Shown piece after piece: positions 61,380-64,000 of a DNA stretch of 64,000 bases. Numbering within the stretch: the first letter of the stretch is position 1; the number at the start of each line of letters is the position of its first letter. The notes under the pieces were generated by a model, which did no database searches, was not told the origin of the DNA, and saw only the letters and a list, made by a program, of their open reading frames with translations. Origin of the DNA: Mycobacterium sp. WUMAC-067 (GTDB taxonomy: Bacteria; Actinomycetota; Actinomycetes; Mycobacteriales; Mycobacteriaceae). The stretch lies in the NCBI RefSeq assembly GCF_020217485.1, contig NZ_JAEKMI010000013.1, positions 62,001 to 126,000 on the forward strand, given 5' to 3'. The position numbers and the translations under genes were made by a program.

Positions 61380-61385
61380 ACGGTA
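61380..61385 (-). promoter_or_regulatory. Candidate -10 of rnpB
   Basis: TACCGT on the minus strand, about seven bases before the inferred 5' end of RNase P RNA. A -35 is not clear. Confidence 0.4.
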
Positions 61386-61453
61386 CCCGCTGCACGGGGC
61401 CGGGGCCAGCAACCGTCTACCGTGGAGCCGGGTCACGAATCGGAAGGACGCGG

Positions 61454-62164
61454 ATGTCCCGGTGGAAAAGGCGTGTCGATTCAGGCGATTGGGAGGCTAT
61501 CGCCGCCGCGGTCGACGAGTACGGCGGGGCGCTGCTACCGCGACTGGTCACGCCCAGCGAGGCGGCGCGGCTGCGCAAGCTCTACGCCGACGACGCCCTG
61601 TTCCGCTCCACGATCGACATGGCGCCCAAGCGCTATGGGTCCGGGCAGTACCGCTATTTCCACGCGCCCTACCCCGAACCGATCGAGGATCTCAAACAGG
61701 CGCTGTATCCCCGGCTGCTGCCGATCGCCCGCGACTGGTGGGGCAGGCTGGGCCGGGACGCACCCTGGCCGGACCGCCTCGACGACTGGCTGGCGGCCTG
61801 CCACGCCGCCGGCCAGACCCGGTCCACGGCCCTGATGCTGAAATACGGTGCGGGCGACTGGAATGCGCTGCACCGGGACCTCTACGGGGACTTGGTATTC
61901 CCGTTGCAGGTGGTGATCAACCTCAGCGACCCGGCCACCGATTACACCGGCGGTGAATTTTTGCTGGTCGAGCAGCGACTGCGGGCTCAATCCCGGGGCA
62001 CCGCAACGCAATTGCCGCAGGGGCACGGCTACGTCTTCACCACCCGGGAGCGGCCGGTGCCCTCGGCCCGCGGCTGGTCCGCGGCGCCGGTGCGCCATGG
62101 TGTGTCCGTGGTTCGCACCGGGCAGCGCTACGCCATGGGGCTGATCTTTCACGACGCGGCGTGA
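61454..62164 (+). CDS. 2-oxoglutarate/Fe(II)-dependent oxygenase-like protein
   Basis: A 236-residue protein. The jelly-roll core shows WNALHRDLYGDLVFPLQ (His-x-Asp iron ligands), YTGGEFLLVEQ, and the distal VRHGVSVVRTGQRYAMGLIFHD with a second His and an Arg for the cosubstrate. This is the typical 2OG-FeII_Oxy pattern, similar to DUF2087/PhyH-like self-standing dioxygenases. Substrate unknown; protein or nucleic-acid hydroxylation is possible. ATG (MSRWKRRVDSGDW) has GGAAGGA upstream. The start is 83 bp from the 5' end of divergent rnpB, so their promoters overlap. Confidence 0.85.
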   Translation: MSRWKRRVDSGDWEAIAAAVDEYGGALLPRLVTPSEAARLRKLYADDALFRSTIDMAPKRYGSGQYRYFHAPYPEPIEDLKQALYPRLLPIARDWWGRLGRDAPWPDRLDDWLAACHAAGQTRSTALMLKYGAGDWNALHRDLYGDLVFPLQVVINLSDPATDYTGGEFLLVEQRLRAQSRGTATQLPQGHGYVFTTRERPVPSARGWSAAPVRHGVSVVRTGQRYAMGLIFHDAA

Positions 62165-62167
62165 GGA

Positions 62168-62797
62168 TCATTCGTCTCGTCGCAACGCGATCACGTGGTC
62201 GGGCACCCTGGCCGTTTCCCCGTTGACGGTCATCTCGCGCTCGACGGAGTCGGCCCGTAACCGAGTCCAGGCGGTCGAATCCAGCCGTAACGAGGCGATC
62301 ACCTCCTCGATGCCGAGGAAGGAGTGATCGTGGTGCTGCGCCCACGGCGGCACCGCCCCGTGGTCGACGATCAACAGCACGCCACCGGGATTCACGCGGC
62401 CGGCGGCGTTCCGTAACACGTTTTCCCGGTCGAGGCGGGCCGGCGAATGAAAATACTGGGCAGAGATCAGGTCGAACATCCCTTGCGGGAAGCTCTCGTT
62501 GAGGTTGTGCCGCTGAAAGTCGATGTGGGCGGCCATATTCCGCGCCGATGCGGCCGCGCGGGCGCGTTGCAGCGCGGTGTCCGAGACGTCGACGGCCACC
62601 ACCTGCCACCCGCGGTCGGCGAGCCACAGCGCGTCGGCTCCCTCTCCGCAGCCGAGGTCGAGTGCTCGGCCCGGCGGCAGGTCGGCGGCCACCTCGGCGA
62701 GCCGGGGGTTGACCCGTCCGCTCCACACCCGCTCGAGTGACCGGTAGCGCTCTTCCCAGAACTGCTGGGCGTCATCGGGTTTGCAAGAACTGTCCAT
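62168..62797 (-). CDS. Class I SAM-dependent methyltransferase
   Basis: A 209-residue methyltransferase. FWEERYRSLERVWSGRVNP is followed by the SAM loop RALDLGCGEGADALWLADRG and VVAVDVSDTALQRAR (acidic residue at strand 2), then NLNESFPQGMFDLISAQYF. Acceptor unknown; the TehB/thiopurine-like N-terminus suggests a small molecule. ATG at 62795-62797 (MDSSCKPDDAQQFWEERY) chosen; the open frame extends beyond, across the divergent regulator start. Convergent with the oxygenase gene, four bases from stop to stop. Confidence 0.85.
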   Translation of the reverse strand: MDSSCKPDDAQQFWEERYRSLERVWSGRVNPRLAEVAADLPPGRALDLGCGEGADALWLADRGWQVVAVDVSDTALQRARAAASARNMAAHIDFQRHNLNESFPQGMFDLISAQYFHSPARLDRENVLRNAAGRVNPGGVLLIVDHGAVPPWAQHHDHSFLGIEEVIASLRLDSTAWTRLRADSVEREMTVNGETARVPDHVIALRRDE

Positions 62798-62843
62798 ACC
62801 GCGAGCTTGCCCATTCCGTCCGGAGTTGCCAAGCTGAATTGCC

Positions 62844-63419
62844 ATGCAGGCAAAAACCAGCCCCGACATCGACCTCCTGGTGCGGCGGAGGCTGCGGGAG
62901 CTGCGCGTGCAGCGGGGCATGACGCTGCAGGAGGTCGGCGAGAAGGCGGGCATCGACGTCTCGACGCTCAGCCGGCTCGAGTCCGGCAAACGCCGCCTGG
63001 CGCTGGATCATCTGCCGCGGCTGGCCCGGGCTCTCTCGGTGAGCACCGACGAGCTGCTGCAGACCTCGTCACCGCCGGACCCGCGGGTGCGCGGCGCGGC
63101 GCACACCCACCACGGCGTCACCTACTGGCCGCTGACCCGCCAGGGTCCCGCCGGCGGCCTGCACGCGTTCAAGGTTCGCGTCAGCGCCCGGCGGCGCAAC
63201 CCGCCCGCCGACCTGCCCGTGCATGAGGGGCAGGACTGGATGTACGTGCTTTCCGGCCGGATGCGGCTCATCCTCGGCGACCGCGACTTCACCATCGACC
63301 CGGGCCAGGCCGTCGAATTCTCGACGTGGACGCCGCACTGGTTCGGCGTGGTGGACGGGCCGGTGGAGGCCATCGTGATTTTCGGCCCGCACGGCGAACG
63401 GCTGCACCTGCACAGCTGA
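62844..63419 (+). CDS. XRE-family regulator with C-terminal cupin domain
   Basis: A 191-residue DNA-binding protein. Residues about 10-70 are an HTH_3 domain (RRRLRELRVQRGMTLQEVGE, then AGIDVSTLSRLESGKRRL). The C-terminal cupin contains HEGQDWMYVLSGRMRLILGD and PGQAVEFSTWTPHWFG, with metal-ligand-type His and Glu residues. Such XRE-cupin regulators sense small molecules. It is divergent from the methyltransferase gene 46 bp away and probably controls it. It precedes an AraC-type gene by 24 bp. Confidence 0.9.
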   Translation: MQAKTSPDIDLLVRRRLRELRVQRGMTLQEVGEKAGIDVSTLSRLESGKRRLALDHLPRLARALSVSTDELLQTSSPPDPRVRGAAHTHHGVTYWPLTRQGPAGGLHAFKVRVSARRRNPPADLPVHEGQDWMYVLSGRMRLILGDRDFTIDPGQAVEFSTWTPHWFGVVDGPVEAIVIFGPHGERLHLHS

Positions 63420-63431
63420 CCGGTACGGCGT

Positions 63432-63437
63432 TAGCGT
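63432..63437 (+). promoter_or_regulatory. Candidate -10 before the AraC-type gene
   Basis: TAGCGT, six bases before the ATG at 63444. A weak GGAG also overlaps the spacer, so leaderless status is uncertain. Confidence 0.25.
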
Positions 63438-63443
63438 GGAGCG

Positions 63444-64000
63444 ATGGACCGGGCCTCGGAATACCACGTGGCACCGCCGCACAGCGCGCCGGGCGTGAAG
63501 TCCATGGTCGGATACCGGACCTTCGATGTTCCCGAGACCGTGCACCGCGGCATGCCGTCCTCGATGTTGACGTTCATCGTCAGCCTCGACGACGGGGTGG
63601 AAGCCGGCGACACCGCCGACGCACTGGCCGTCGCGCGCCCCAACCCGCTGCTGCTGAGCGGCCTGCACCTGCAGGCCAGCCACGTGCGGCAGCGCCGCGG
63701 CCAGGCCGGCGTGCAGCTGGCGGTGCATCCGCTCGCATCACGCGCGCTGTTCGGCGTGCCGAGCGCCGAGCTTCCCGTGACCGACTACGACGCGACCGCC
63801 GTGCTGGATCGCGGCGGCCTGGAATTGCATGATCGCGTGACCGAGGCGCACGGCTGGCCGGACGCGTTCGCCGTGGTGGCCCGCTACCTCATCGAGGCGC
63901 GGCGGCGCCGCGAGAGCGCGACCGTGCGTCCCGAGGTCGCGTATGCCTGGCACCTGCTGGAGCGCAGCCGGGGCCGGATACCGGTGGCCGCCGTGGCGGA
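63444..64000 (+). CDS. AraC-family transcriptional regulator (N-terminal part)
   Basis: The first 185 codons are present and the gene continues past the right edge. The N-terminal sensor (SMVGYRTFDVPETVHRGMPS, FIVSLDDGVEAG, GLHLQASHVRQRRGQAGVQL, HPLASRALFGVPSAEL) resembles the DUF6597-type domain of actinobacterial AraC regulators. The final residues (AWHLLERSRGRIPVAAVA) look like the opening helix of the AraC DNA-binding domain. Regulatory target unknown. Same strand as the XRE-cupin gene. Confidence 0.75.
   Translation, partial: MDRASEYHVAPPHSAPGVKSMVGYRTFDVPETVHRGMPSSMLTFIVSLDDGVEAGDTADALAVARPNPLLLSGLHLQASHVRQRRGQAGVQLAVHPLASRALFGVPSAELPVTDYDATAVLDRGGLELHDRVTEAHGWPDAFAVVARYLIEARRRRESATVRPEVAYAWHLLERSRGRIPVAAVA

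Overview
The window is a GC-rich actinobacterial chromosome segment, almost certainly from a nontuberculous Mycobacterium. Gene order follows the M. tuberculosis Rv2183c-Rv2226 segment as I remember it: arsA-like ATPase, fadD15, pimB', ripC, trpD, ctaE-qcrCAB, mmpS3, ctaC, asnB, adoK, erpA, cobTS, ilvE, gcvT, pepA, ephD, dlaT, lipBA, glnA1, glnE, glnA2, hip1, panB and a CYTH/CHAD gene, then rnpB. Mycobacterial lineage markers (PimB', MmpS3, RipC, Hip1, a hemophore-like protein) agree. It is not M. tuberculosis itself: several gene sets are inserted, the Rv2212-type adenylyl cyclase is missing between gcvT and pepA, and QcrB carries a ten-residue insertion. No tRNA, CRISPR array, insertion sequence or prophage was seen.

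Layout. 0-8 kb: ATPase, SRPBCC proteins, acyl-CoA synthetase, the mannosyltransferase PimB', a membrane metallopeptidase and the peptidoglycan hydrolase RipC. 8-11 kb: an exonuclease/GIY-YIG fusion that runs into convergent trpD. 11-19 kb: the bc1-aa3 respiratory supercomplex genes (ctaE-qcrC-qcrA-qcrB on +, facing ctaC-ctaF-mmpS3-Rv2197c on -). 19-25 kb: asnB, adenosine kinase, a membrane protein, erpA, glycerate kinase and a DUF3043 membrane protein. 25.8-28.1 kb: cobU-cobT-cobS, all overlapping. 28.2-32 kb: ilvE, gcvT and pepA. 32-34.6 kb: accessory FAD oxidoreductase, SRPBCC protein and a small membrane protein. 34.6-42.3 kb: ephD, dlaT, an SDR, lipB, lipA and two membrane proteins.

42.5-51.4 kb is a nitrogen block: glnA1, glnE (the adenylyltransferase acting on GlnA1) and glnA2. 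It is split by an accessory set: a divergent NmrA-like reductase and MarR regulator, an F420-type LLM oxidoreductase, and a hotdog thioesterase whose start overlaps the glnE stop. 51.4-55.7 kb: two tandem secreted serine proteases (the second is Hip1) and panB. 55.9-59.2 kb: an accessory secretion set of Tat-exported GH5-like hydrolase, hemophore-like protein, class A flavin monooxygenase and a tiny secreted protein. 59.3-64 kb: CYTH/CHAD protein, RNase P RNA on the minus strand, 2OG-Fe oxygenase, methyltransferase, XRE-cupin regulator and the start of an AraC-type regulator cut by the window edge.

Two kinds of signal lie outside the genes. Many genes have a TANNNT hexamer 6-8 nt before the start codon and no Shine-Dalgarno sequence, the leaderless arrangement common in mycobacteria. 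Gene ends carry long perfect or near-perfect inverted repeats. Two of these, 37 kb apart, are the same 61-bp element with compensatory stem changes, suggesting a dispersed family of bidirectional terminator-like hairpins.
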